Shown: piece by piece, positions 56,850-64,000 of the stretch
Position numbering within the stretch: the stretch's first letter is position 1
How the letters are laid out: each line of letters opens with the position of its first letter
Assembly (NCBI GenBank): GCA_024692235.1
Contig: JAILMW010000033.1
Coordinates: 310,001-374,000 of the forward strand
Length of the DNA stretch: 64,000 nucleotides
Reading direction: 5' to 3'
Origin: Saccharofermentans sp.
GTDB lineage: Bacteria; Bacillota; Clostridia; Saccharofermentanales; Saccharofermentanaceae
The notes under the pieces: generated by a model
The model's input: only the letters and a program-made list of their open reading frames with translations
What the model was told of the DNA's origin: nothing
Databases searched by the model: none
Position numbers and translations under genes: made by a program

Positions 56850-58627
56850 CATCTGATATTCAGTTTTTTATCGACAGAGCAGAAGATCTTAAAGGAAAAA
56901 TCTCCGAAGCCGAAAATAAGAACCGCAGACTAAGCTCTCTGCGGCTTGTTTTTTTCCTGATAACGGCATTTGCAGTAGTATTCGCATTCGTTCATCCGCC
57001 GATGAAGATATTGCTGCTCATAGGTGCTGCAGTTACCTTTATAGTATTCATAGCACTTTGTATAAAACACAGTAAGAGTAAGGCTTTATATAACCACCTG
57101 CTTCTTCTTAAAGATATCAATGACCGTTATATAGCAAGAATTAACGGGGATTTCTCTTTGCTTAAGGACGAAGCTCCCAAGATCGATATCCATGACCATG
57201 ATTATGCATTTGATCTTGATGTATTCGGCGATGTGTCTTTATTCAGCCTTTATAACATCTCCAGGACTTACCTTGGAAGGGAGGCGTTTGCGAAGGATCT
57301 TTTGGGATCTTATTCTCATGACGATATCAGCGAAAGGCAACTTGCTTGCAAAGAATTTACTGATAAGAAGGTATTCCTTCAGGAATTCGAAGCTCTTTCA
57401 ATAGAGAATAAGATGGACAAAAGTCCCGGCGTACTTGCTAACTTTTGTTCTGCTACAGAGAAGTTCCCTTCTAATCTTAAGATCATATATAAGTTTACTC
57501 CTTTGTTATGGTTGATCCCTTTGGTCTTGCTTATCGCAGGCAACCGTTTCGCAGGCGCAGCAGCCATAGGAATAGCGCTTATCAATATTCTTATCTGGAT
57601 CTTTACTGCAGGTAAGTTCTCTTCAAGATTTAATTCCGCATCTTCTCTTAAGAAGCAGGTTGAGGGATACTGTTCATTGTATAGGCTTTTGGAGAACGAG
57701 GATATCAAGAGCGATCTATTGAAGGAGCTTCTTAAGGGAGGTGCTCCCGACGGCAAAGCTTCTGACGGTCTCTCTAAGTTGGCTTTTGTCTGCTCTCTTA
57801 TAAGCCTCAGAGCTCAGCCTCTGCTGGCTCTCATAATCAATTCCTTCTTTCAGTTTGATCTTTACTGTGCTGACAGACTTATCTCATGGGCTTCTTCTCA
57901 CGGCAGCGAGATAAGGAAAGATCTTGATCTTATGTCGAAGATAGAAGTATTGATGTGCCTTTCGGTAGTAGGCATAGTATCAAGAGAAAGTTGTTTTCCC
58001 GAGATCGGAGAGGGAGCTTTCTTTGAGGGAAAAGATATAACTCATCCTTTGCTAGATCCGAAGAAAGCCGTCTCCAATTCGATCACACTTGCAGGCGGAA
58101 CGGCTCTTATCACGGGCTCTAATATGTCAGGTAAGACTACCCTTATAAGGACGATCGGCATCGTTTGTATCCTCGCATATACCGGTGCCCCCGTGCCTGC
58201 TTCACATGTTAAGGCTGGGAAGATGCGTGTCATGTCTTCCATGAGGATAATGGACAGCATAGAAGAGCAGATGAGTACATTCAGAGCAGAGCTTGTAAGG
58301 ATCGCAAGGATCGTTGAAGCAGGTAAAGAAGATAAGCCGTTGCTGTTCCTGATCGACGAGATCTTCAGAGGTACCAATTCCGCTGACAGGACAGAAGGTG
58401 CTCTTAAGGTAATAGAGAATTTGTCCAAACCGCATATAATGGGCCTTATGACGACTCATGATTATGCGCTCTGCGACAAAGTTACGGAAACTGTCAAAAC
58501 AGTAGTTTATTATCACTTTACTGAGAAGTATAATGATGACGGTATAACGTTTGACTATAAGCTGCACAATGGCGTGTCGCACGAGTCTAATGCCAAATTC
58601 TTAATGAGACTTGTGGGTATATATTAA
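56846..58627 (+). CDS. Membrane-anchored MutS-like ATPase
   Basis: A 593-residue protein whose last 230 residues are a MutS ATPase core: LITGSNMSGKTTLIRTIG (Walker A), SSMRIMDSIEEQMSTFRAEL (signature region), LFLIDEIFRGTNSADRTEG (Walker B and D-loop) and MGLMTTHDYAL. The N-terminal part has two hydrophobic pairs (about 33-71 and 195-240) instead of mismatch-binding and connector domains, so it cannot recognise mismatches in the usual way. The substrate is unknown. It overlaps the sirtuin gene by 4 nt and ends within 25 nt of lysA. Confidence 0.85.
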   Translation: MTSDIQFFIDRAEDLKGKISEAENKNRRLSSLRLVFFLITAFAVVFAFVHPPMKILLLIGAAVTFIVFIALCIKHSKSKALYNHLLLLKDINDRYIARINGDFSLLKDEAPKIDIHDHDYAFDLDVFGDVSLFSLYNISRTYLGREAFAKDLLGSYSHDDISERQLACKEFTDKKVFLQEFEALSIENKMDKSPGVLANFCSATEKFPSNLKIIYKFTPLLWLIPLVLLIAGNRFAGAAAIGIALINILIWIFTAGKFSSRFNSASSLKKQVEGYCSLYRLLENEDIKSDLLKELLKGGAPDGKASDGLSKLAFVCSLISLRAQPLLALIINSFFQFDLYCADRLISWASSHGSEIRKDLDLMSKIEVLMCLSVVGIVSRESCFPEIGEGAFFEGKDITHPLLDPKKAVSNSITLAGGTALITGSNMSGKTTLIRTIGIVCILAYTGAPVPASHVKAGKMRVMSSMRIMDSIEEQMSTFRAELVRIARIVEAGKEDKPLLFLIDEIFRGTNSADRTEGALKVIENLSKPHIMGLMTTHDYALCDKVTETVKTVVYYHFTEKYNDDGITFDYKLHNGVSHESNAKFLMRLVGIY

Positions 58628-58649
58628 TATCCAGGACACGGAGGTAATA

Positions 58650-59900
58650 ATGAGATCATTTATCGAGAAGGTCGATTTCTTTGGCGGAAACGATCCTGAG
58701 AAACTTGTAGCCGAATTCGGCACACCGCTTTATGTTTACAACGAGGATATCATCAGAAAGTCAATGAGGACTTTGAAGAATATCATTACCAAGTATCCTT
58801 ATACTGCCAACTTTTCAATGAAGGCTAATTCCAATCTTACTATCCTTAAGATGGCTCTTGAGGAAGGACTTAATGCGGATGCCATGAGTGAAGGTGAGAT
58901 GAGGCTCCTTCTCAAGGCGGGATTCCCATCTGACAGGATCTTCTTCGTTCCCAATAACGTTGCAGTAGATGAGCTTAAGTTTGCAGTAGACAATAACATC
59001 ATAGTAAGTCTTGATTCCATCGATCAGCTTGAGCTGTTCGGTAAGAACTTCCCCGGTAAGGAATGTGCCGTAAGACTTAATCCCGGTGTAGGTGCAGGTC
59101 ACCACGAGAAGGTAGTAACGGCAGGTAAGAATACAAAGTTTGCCATAACTGACGATCTTATCGATGAGATCTTTAATGTTGCAGGAAGACACGATCTTAA
59201 GATCGTCGGAATCAATCAGCATGTAGGTTCTCTCTTCATGGATCCCGAACCGTTCCTTCAGGCTGTAAGGAATCTTCTTCATATGGCTGAGAAGTTCGGT
59301 AAGCTCAAGTTCATCGACTTCGGCGGCGGATACGGAGTGCCTTACCATAAGGTATCCGAGGACGAGCAGCCTTTTGACTTTGAGACATTTACCAAGAAGC
59401 TGGAGACGATACTTGATGAGTTCGTAGCAGAGGCAGGCTATACGCCCCTGTTCAAGACCGAGCCCGGAAGATTTACTACATGTGAGGGCGGCGTTCTTCT
59501 CGGAAGAGTACATGCTACAAAGACTAATGCGGATAAGAAGTTCGCAGGTACCGATGTAGGCATGAATATCCTTACAAGACCTTCTCTTTACGGTTCTTGG
59601 CATGATATTGAGATCCTGCGTAACGGAAAGCCCGTATACGAAGGCGACAGAGAAGTTATTACAGTTACGGGAAATATCTGTGAGTCAGGTGATATCATTG
59701 CCAAGGACAGAGATCTTCCCGTTATCAAGACAGGCGATCTCGTATGTGTCCTTGATGCAGGTTCTTACGGCTATTCAATGGCGAGCAATTACAACCAGCG
59801 CTTAAGACCCGCAGAAGTAATGATTATGTCTGACGGATCCTATGAGCTCATCAGGAAGAAAGATACATACGAAGACCTCTTCAGATGCTTTGAGATCTAA
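58650..59900 (+). CDS. lysA: Diaminopimelate decarboxylase
   Basis: A 416-residue PLP enzyme converting meso-diaminopimelate to lysine. The start is ATG 58650 because GGAGGT at 58640-58645 is well placed; GTG 58611 lies inside the MutS-like gene. The PLP lysine is in NFSMKANSNLTIL, HVGSLFMDP and FGGGYGVPY bind the phosphate, and CESGDIIAKDR with GSYGYSMASNYN complete the active site from the second subunit. A GxG-type terminator follows. It is the only lysine pathway gene visible. Confidence 0.95.
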   Translation: MRSFIEKVDFFGGNDPEKLVAEFGTPLYVYNEDIIRKSMRTLKNIITKYPYTANFSMKANSNLTILKMALEEGLNADAMSEGEMRLLLKAGFPSDRIFFVPNNVAVDELKFAVDNNIIVSLDSIDQLELFGKNFPGKECAVRLNPGVGAGHHEKVVTAGKNTKFAITDDLIDEIFNVAGRHDLKIVGINQHVGSLFMDPEPFLQAVRNLLHMAEKFGKLKFIDFGGGYGVPYHKVSEDEQPFDFETFTKKLETILDEFVAEAGYTPLFKTEPGRFTTCEGGVLLGRVHATKTNADKKFAGTDVGMNILTRPSLYGSWHDIEILRNGKPVYEGDREVITVTGNICESGDIIAKDRDLPVIKTGDLVCVLDAGSYGYSMASNYNQRLRPAEVMIMSDGSYELIRKKDTYEDLFRCFEI

Positions 59901-59918
59901 TGATTTAAGATTATCAAG

Positions 59919-59954
59919 GCCCCGACGGTGATTGAACTATCGTCGGGGCTTTTT
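59919..59954 (+). terminator. Rho-independent terminator of lysA
   Basis: 9-bp stem GCCCCGACG (59919-59927) / CGTCGGGGC (59941-59949), 13-nt loop, followed by five T residues. Confidence 0.92.
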
Positions 59955-60005
59955 CTGTGTAAAGATTCTTTTACCGCAATTTTGCCACAATCAGTTCAAA
60001 ATTCA

Positions 60006-60034
60006 TTGCCTTTAAAATCAATTAATAATAAAAT
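60006..60034 (+). promoter_or_regulatory. Promoter of the kinase triad
   Basis: TTGCCT at 60006-60011 and TAAAAT at 60029-60034 are 17 nt apart. The predicted transcription start, near 60041, falls next to the first ATG (60043). Confidence 0.5.
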
Positions 60035-60042
60035 AATTGTGT

Positions 60043-61761
60043 ATGGCAATGGATATGTTAGGAAAGTACAGATCTTTGGTCGTTGATCATTCGGTCATCA
60101 TGGAGTTCGGCGGGTCTATGCTCTTTACCGATCTTCTTGATTCCGTGAATACCTTCGATCAGGATGTATATGTGAGCAAGGCCTTCAAGATCTTGCATTA
60201 TTGTGTCCTTCATCAGGCAGATGACAGGAACTCTTATGTTGCGCTTGCCATGAAGGAATTCTGCGGTGTATTGCTTCCTAAGAAAAAACTCCATTCCGTA
60301 CAGACTGTCGAGACATGCGACTTTATCAATTCGGTCAAGGATCTGCCTGACGTTGCCATACTGGCTACTCCTAATTCCGTATTTGTAAAACGTCTTCTCG
60401 AGAAGAAGCCCGGATTTGCCTGTGATATCATACTGTGCAGCCAGCAGGGCTATAATGTTTATGAAGGCTTGAGCGGTCTTGTTATGAACTATAAGCCTAA
60501 GCCCATAAGTCATCTTGCTTCCCTCAATAAATATCTCGAGAATATGGTCTATTGTAATGTCGGAGACTATGTTAATACCGGCAGCGATAAGAGACTGGAG
60601 CTTACCAAGAGGATAAGTAACGGTGCCGAGGGAATGGTATTCAATACCGACGCTCCCGGTGTAGTTGCTAAGATATATCATAAGAACGTTATAACTCCTC
60701 TTCGCTGGAGCAAGCTTACGAAGATGGTATCTATGGGTATTAAGAGCGTAGGTATATGCTGGCCTCAGGACCTTCTTTTCTATCGCGGCGTTCCCGTTGG
60801 CTATACCATGATACTCGGTAAGGGCAAGACATTGGGCAATATCTTTGACGGCCCCGATGCCATGGTCAGCAATTTCCCTAAGTGGAAGAGAGACGATGTA
60901 GTGGATACACTTCTTGATCTTCTGGAGAAGTATATCTATCTTCATCTGAACAATATAATAGCAGGTGATATACAGCTTAAGAATGCGCTTATATATTCTT
61001 CAAGCTCTATATATCTTATCGATATGGATTCTTGCCAGGTCGATAATATGCCGTGTCCCGTAGGAACTGAGGACTTTACGGACCCCAGGTTATGGGACAG
61101 GGATTTCTCGAGTTTCTTAAGACGATTGGAGGATGAGGACTATTCCATTGCCATGCTCGTGTTCTCAGTCCTCTTCTGCGGACTTCATCCCTATGCTACG
61201 CGTAAGGGTGCGGAGACACTTCGAGAAGAGATCATCAAGATGAACTTTCCTTATACACTGGATAATTCATCTGATGAACATATCCCCAGAGGCGGATATA
61301 ATTATATCTGGGAGTATCTCCCGGATCAGATTCGAACGATGTTATATCGCGTATTCAAGGAAGGATACAGATATGAGACGATCGAATGGTATGATGCCGT
61401 GCTCGCATATAAGGAGCAGTTGTCTGCCCGCGAGTTCGAGGATGAGGAGGCATATAAGGTGTTCCCGAAGATGGAATACCATATGTCGGCTGATGCGGTC
61501 ACTGTCGCTAATGACTTCAATAAGCCGAAGAGCTATACCAAGACTCCTTTCAGCACATACATAGGCAATAATAACAACGGCGGATTCGGAGTCGATAAGG
61601 GACTTCTTACTGCCGATAAGCCCAATACTCAGGGCGCATCCGGAAGACCGAGCGGTCCTTTTGTTCCCAGACAACAGGGTACACCCGCACCGGTAGCGGA
61701 TGATAAGAAGAAAGATAATCCGGGTCTGTTCGGGAAGTTCAAGCGCGGGCTTTTCAACTGA
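60043..61761 (+). CDS. Serine/threonine-kinase-like protein of a TerY/YegI-type triad
   Basis: A protein of up to 572 residues; ATGs at 60043, 60049 and 60055 are all in frame and none has a clear ribosome binding site. The N-terminal 185 residues are unassigned but have a PIN-like strand and loop pattern (LVVDHSVIM; VAILATPNSVFVKRLL). The kinase domain (about 185-470) has RISNGAEGMVF (glycine loop), VAKIYH (Lys), AGDIQLKNALI (catalytic loop, with HRD changed to AGD) and YLIDMDS (DFG changed to DMD). The C-terminal 90 residues are Gly/Pro/Lys-rich. With the next two genes it matches the YegI-YegL-YegK arrangement of E. coli. Confidence 0.75.
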   Translation: MAMDMLGKYRSLVVDHSVIMEFGGSMLFTDLLDSVNTFDQDVYVSKAFKILHYCVLHQADDRNSYVALAMKEFCGVLLPKKKLHSVQTVETCDFINSVKDLPDVAILATPNSVFVKRLLEKKPGFACDIILCSQQGYNVYEGLSGLVMNYKPKPISHLASLNKYLENMVYCNVGDYVNTGSDKRLELTKRISNGAEGMVFNTDAPGVVAKIYHKNVITPLRWSKLTKMVSMGIKSVGICWPQDLLFYRGVPVGYTMILGKGKTLGNIFDGPDAMVSNFPKWKRDDVVDTLLDLLEKYIYLHLNNIIAGDIQLKNALIYSSSSIYLIDMDSCQVDNMPCPVGTEDFTDPRLWDRDFSSFLRRLEDEDYSIAMLVFSVLFCGLHPYATRKGAETLREEIIKMNFPYTLDNSSDEHIPRGGYNYIWEYLPDQIRTMLYRVFKEGYRYETIEWYDAVLAYKEQLSAREFEDEEAYKVFPKMEYHMSADAVTVANDFNKPKSYTKTPFSTYIGNNNNGGFGVDKGLLTADKPNTQGASGRPSGPFVPRQQGTPAPVADDKKKDNPGLFGKFKRGLFN

Positions 61762-61785
61762 CAGCGGATCATGGAGGAATAAGAC

Positions 61786-62508
61786 ATGTCAGAGAACTTC
61801 AACGCATCAGAATTCAGTAACAGCACGAAGAGAAGACTTCCTATCTGCTTCTGCCTCGATACGTCGGGATCGATGATGGGTAATCCCATCAAGCAGCTGA
61901 ATATGGGTCTTGCCAACTTCATTGCTTCCATCAAGGCTAATGATGATACCAAGGCTGCTACTGACATCGCGATCGTTACCTTCGGTTCTTCCGTTGAGAT
62001 CGTTATGCCTTTCGGTAAGATCAAGGATGAGGGACTTCCCGAGATCTCCGCATCTACTACCCTTACACCTATCGGTGAAGGTATCTTGACCTCATTAGAG
62101 CTTCTCAATGCGAGAAAGGAAGGCTATAAGGAATTAGGTATCAAGTATTATCAGCCCTGGCTCGTAGTCATAACTGACGGTGCGCCTCAGGGACCTAACT
62201 CCATGGCTAATATGGAGCTGGCCATCAAGGCTTGTAATGAGCTCGAGAGCGAGGATAAGCTTGTTATCTTCAATATCGGAGTAGGTTCCAGCGTAGATTA
62301 CGATATCCTCAAGAGAGTATCCATTAAAAGAGAGGAGCCTATCTCAGTATCATCAGGTGATTTCGGTAAGCTCTTCGAATTCCTGGGATCCTCTTCTTCG
62401 TCCATCGTATCGTCGGGAATGTCAGACGATGCTCTTTATAACATGGATACGGAGCCTCAGGGTGAATCAGTGGATGTAGACGATTTCTTTAAGTTCATGG
62501 AAGAATAA
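61786..62508 (+). CDS. VWA-domain protein (TerY/YegL-like)
   Basis: A 240-residue protein with a von Willebrand A domain (about 15-210). The metal-ion-dependent adhesion site is intact: DTSGSM at residues 25-30, a Thr in the TTLTPIG loop and an Asp in VVITDGAPQGP. The C-terminal tail is acidic and Ser-rich. TerY-like VWA proteins pair with a kinase and a PP2C phosphatase in bacterial stress modules. It lies 24 nt after the kinase gene and 1 nt before the phosphatase gene. Confidence 0.9.
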   Translation: MSENFNASEFSNSTKRRLPICFCLDTSGSMMGNPIKQLNMGLANFIASIKANDDTKAATDIAIVTFGSSVEIVMPFGKIKDEGLPEISASTTLTPIGEGILTSLELLNARKEGYKELGIKYYQPWLVVITDGAPQGPNSMANMELAIKACNELESEDKLVIFNIGVGSSVDYDILKRVSIKREEPISVSSGDFGKLFEFLGSSSSSIVSSGMSDDALYNMDTEPQGESVDVDDFFKFMEE

Positions 62509-62509
62509 T

Positions 62510-63604
62510 ATGGTTGATCTTAATGTAGCCGCAGTAACCGTTATAGGTCAGAAACACAGGCAGAGAGGTGTCCCTTGTGAGGATGCTTCGGTTGCCGTTA
62601 CTTCAAACGGCGTGAGTGCCGTTGTAGTTGCCGACGGCGCCGGAAGCAAGCAATATACACATGCCAGATTCGGTTCGGCTGCTGCCGTTAATACCATTGC
62701 CAAGCTTTTGACTGAGCATTTCGATGCTCTCTACAATGAGAACAGGGAGGCTGCCGTAAGAAGTCTTATCATCGCAGCGCTTCACGTAAAGTTTGCAGAC
62801 CTTATCGTAGAGCATAAGATAGATTCTATCGAAAGGCTCTCGTGTACGCTTCTTTTTTGTGCCGTCAAGGACAGGCGTATGATCGTAGGTCACATAGGAG
62901 ACGGACTTATCGTTAAGGTGACTCCGTCCGGTCTTTCCCCGCTGACGATGCCTCAGAACGGTGCTTCTTCGTCTTCGACTTATTTTGTTACCGCTAACCA
63001 TGCGGCTGACTACTTAAGGTTCATAAAGACTACGGTTGACGATGTCCATGCAATTGCTCTCATGACAGACGGTGTACAGGACAGCGTCTATGACGAGAAC
63101 TCAGGCCTTATAAAGCCCGTTGTAGCCAGGATGGCAGAGACACTCGCATCAGGAAGGCAGAAAGCTGAAGGAGAGCTTAAGGGAATAATCGAGAAGTTTG
63201 TCGTCGGTTCTTCCAACAACAGTGACGATGCTTCGTTTGGCGTCATCTACTTTAACGGTACTAAGGGTCCCGACCCTAAGAGCCTTCCGACGGGAGCAGA
63301 TCAGTTCCCCAGGAGCACCGAGACCTTCAAGGAACTCCAGACAAGTCTTGTACCTGATGTGAAGAGAGCCAAGAAGATAATAGTAGAGGCTGCTGCCAAT
63401 GCTCCGGTCATCCTTAAGGAAGAGGAGAGACCTGCAAAGAGGACAGGTGAGACGGAAAATGATGCTGCTAAGGAGAATAACTCCAAGCCCATCAACGTAA
63501 GACCTGTAATCAAAAAGTCATCCATATTGATGTGGATTATTGTGATAATGGAATTAGCTGCGATAGTATGGCTTATTCTGAAGCTTTATATATTCAAGGT
63601 GTGA
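62510..63604 (+). CDS. PP2C-family phosphatase with C-terminal membrane anchor (YegK-like)
   Basis: A 364-residue protein. Residues 5-255 form a PP2C domain with the motifs GVPCEDA (Asp25), VVVADGAGSKQYTHARFGS (Asp42-Gly43), VGHIGDGLIV, ALMTDGVQDSV and SNNSDDASFGVIYF, retaining the metal-binding acidic residues. A basic linker follows, and a single membrane segment ends the chain (LMWIIVIMELAAIVWLILKL). The phosphatase would reverse the action of the kinase of the same triad at the membrane. It starts 1 nt after the VWA gene; another gene follows after 16 nt. Confidence 0.9.
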   Translation: MVDLNVAAVTVIGQKHRQRGVPCEDASVAVTSNGVSAVVVADGAGSKQYTHARFGSAAAVNTIAKLLTEHFDALYNENREAAVRSLIIAALHVKFADLIVEHKIDSIERLSCTLLFCAVKDRRMIVGHIGDGLIVKVTPSGLSPLTMPQNGASSSSTYFVTANHAADYLRFIKTTVDDVHAIALMTDGVQDSVYDENSGLIKPVVARMAETLASGRQKAEGELKGIIEKFVVGSSNNSDDASFGVIYFNGTKGPDPKSLPTGADQFPRSTETFKELQTSLVPDVKRAKKIIVEAAANAPVILKEEERPAKRTGETENDAAKENNSKPINVRPVIKKSSILMWIIVIMELAAIVWLILKLYIFKV

Positions 63605-63620
63605 TAGGAGAAAGGTTACG

Positions 63621-64000
63621 ATGAAGCGCGAACGCAAAAAATACGAAGTATTGCCGGGTGTACCGACACCTGATATCAAGACGATACTTGATGCTGCCTC
63701 TGACTTTGCAAAGACGGGTGTTGAGGGGGTTACCGTACACTCTGACAGGGCGGCAATGATGGGACATGCTCCTTTGATGATGCAGCCGGCTTCTGGTCCC
63801 GATGTAGATGAACTCAATGCTCTCGGTATGCAGGTATCGATCGCGGAGACTGAAGCTCAGAAGGAGAGTAAGCGCAAGATGCAGGCTATCATGGACAGAG
63901 CCGTATCTGCTCCCGAGACTATGGATAACCTGAGAGAGACTGCTGCCGAAAGGATGACCGACGAAGAGAAGGAAGAACTTGCTCGTAAGGTCGAAGAAGA
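63621..64000 (+). CDS. Unidentified gene of the kinase triad operon, truncated by the window end
   Basis: The frame opens at ATG 63621 with GGAGAAAGG upstream and continues to the last base, giving 126 residues. It begins MKRERKKYEVLPGVPTPDI, is hydrophilic and becomes strongly helical and charged (ETAAERMTDEEKEELARK). No domain is recognisable in the visible part. TelA-like, tellurite-type or other stress genes often follow such triads, but nothing here proves that. Confidence 0.55.
   Translation, partial: MKRERKKYEVLPGVPTPDIKTILDAASDFAKTGVEGVTVHSDRAAMMGHAPLMMQPASGPDVDELNALGMQVSIAETEAQKESKRKMQAIMDRAVSAPETMDNLRETAAERMTDEEKEELARKVEE

Noticed and set aside
1..64000. Search by eye for CRISPR arrays, rRNA genes and insertion sequences.
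   Set aside because: No regularly spaced direct repeats, rRNA-like stretches or DDE transposase frames were seen; the only recombinase is the tyrosine integrase.

Overview
The window is bacterial chromosome from a low-to-moderate G+C Firmicute, most probably an anaerobic member of class Clostridia. The evidence is indolepyruvate:ferredoxin oxidoreductase, a giant BadF/HgdC-type activase fusion, a ClpE-type Clp ATPase, a BlaI/BlaR1-type pair, A+G-rich Shine-Dalgarno sites, sigma-A-like promoters and tRNAs with encoded CCA. I cannot name the species.

Layout. (1) Positions 1-6099 are the right end of an integrative element, visibly A+T-richer than the rest. It holds a 5'-truncated CHAP-type cell wall hydrolase, a small HTH-like protein behind tandem operator-like repeats, a helical protein of unknown function, a ParB-like protein, a short zinc-ribbon protein, a nucleotidyltransferase pair and a tyrosine integrase. 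The integrase abuts a 3' tRNA fragment (probably tRNA-Pro) that I read as the attachment site. (2) 6194-18471 is a long forward block: thyA, folA, two unknown proteins, a 1474-residue activase/dehydratase-like fusion, polA, coaE, a small membrane protein and a DUF218 protein. (3) 18472-24513 has a secreted HExxH lipoprotein, small unknowns, ychF and iorAB. (4) 24552-31052 has a BlaI/BlaR1-type pair and then, on the minus strand, three tandem copies of a two-gene unit: a double zinc-ribbon membrane protein followed by a small single-pass protein ending in a shared PLFKP tail. I do not recognise this as a described system, and it is my main candidate for novelty. (5) 31076-38611 is one dense forward run: CPBP protease, phenylacetate-CoA ligase-like protein, SGNH hydrolase, response regulator, two ABC permeases, ABC ATPase and histidine kinase. 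(6) 38664-49108 holds tRNA-Glu, uvrA, clpE, a membrane/propeller protein, tRNA-Lys-Gln-His, an acetyltransferase, an SH3 lipoprotein, tRNA-Gly-Arg and argJ. (7) 49245-59900 holds a topoisomerase IV-type pair followed by a degenerate NodB-like membrane protein, then a PH-domain protein, a sirtuin, a membrane-bound MutS-like ATPase and lysA. (8) 60043-64000 is a kinase / VWA / PP2C triad like E. coli YegI-YegL-YegK and the TerY-P triads, with a further gene running off the window.

How the genes relate. thyA and folA form the thymidylate/folate couple. IorAB and the PaaK-like ligase would together handle arylpyruvates and arylacetates. The response regulator, ABC exporter and histidine kinase look like a self-contained peptide- or antibiotic-sensing and detoxification module. 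The TTTACAAT repeats at the head of the zinc-ribbon cluster overlap its predicted promoter and resemble the palindrome in front of the blaI-like gene, so the two neighbouring regions may share a repressor; this is inference only.
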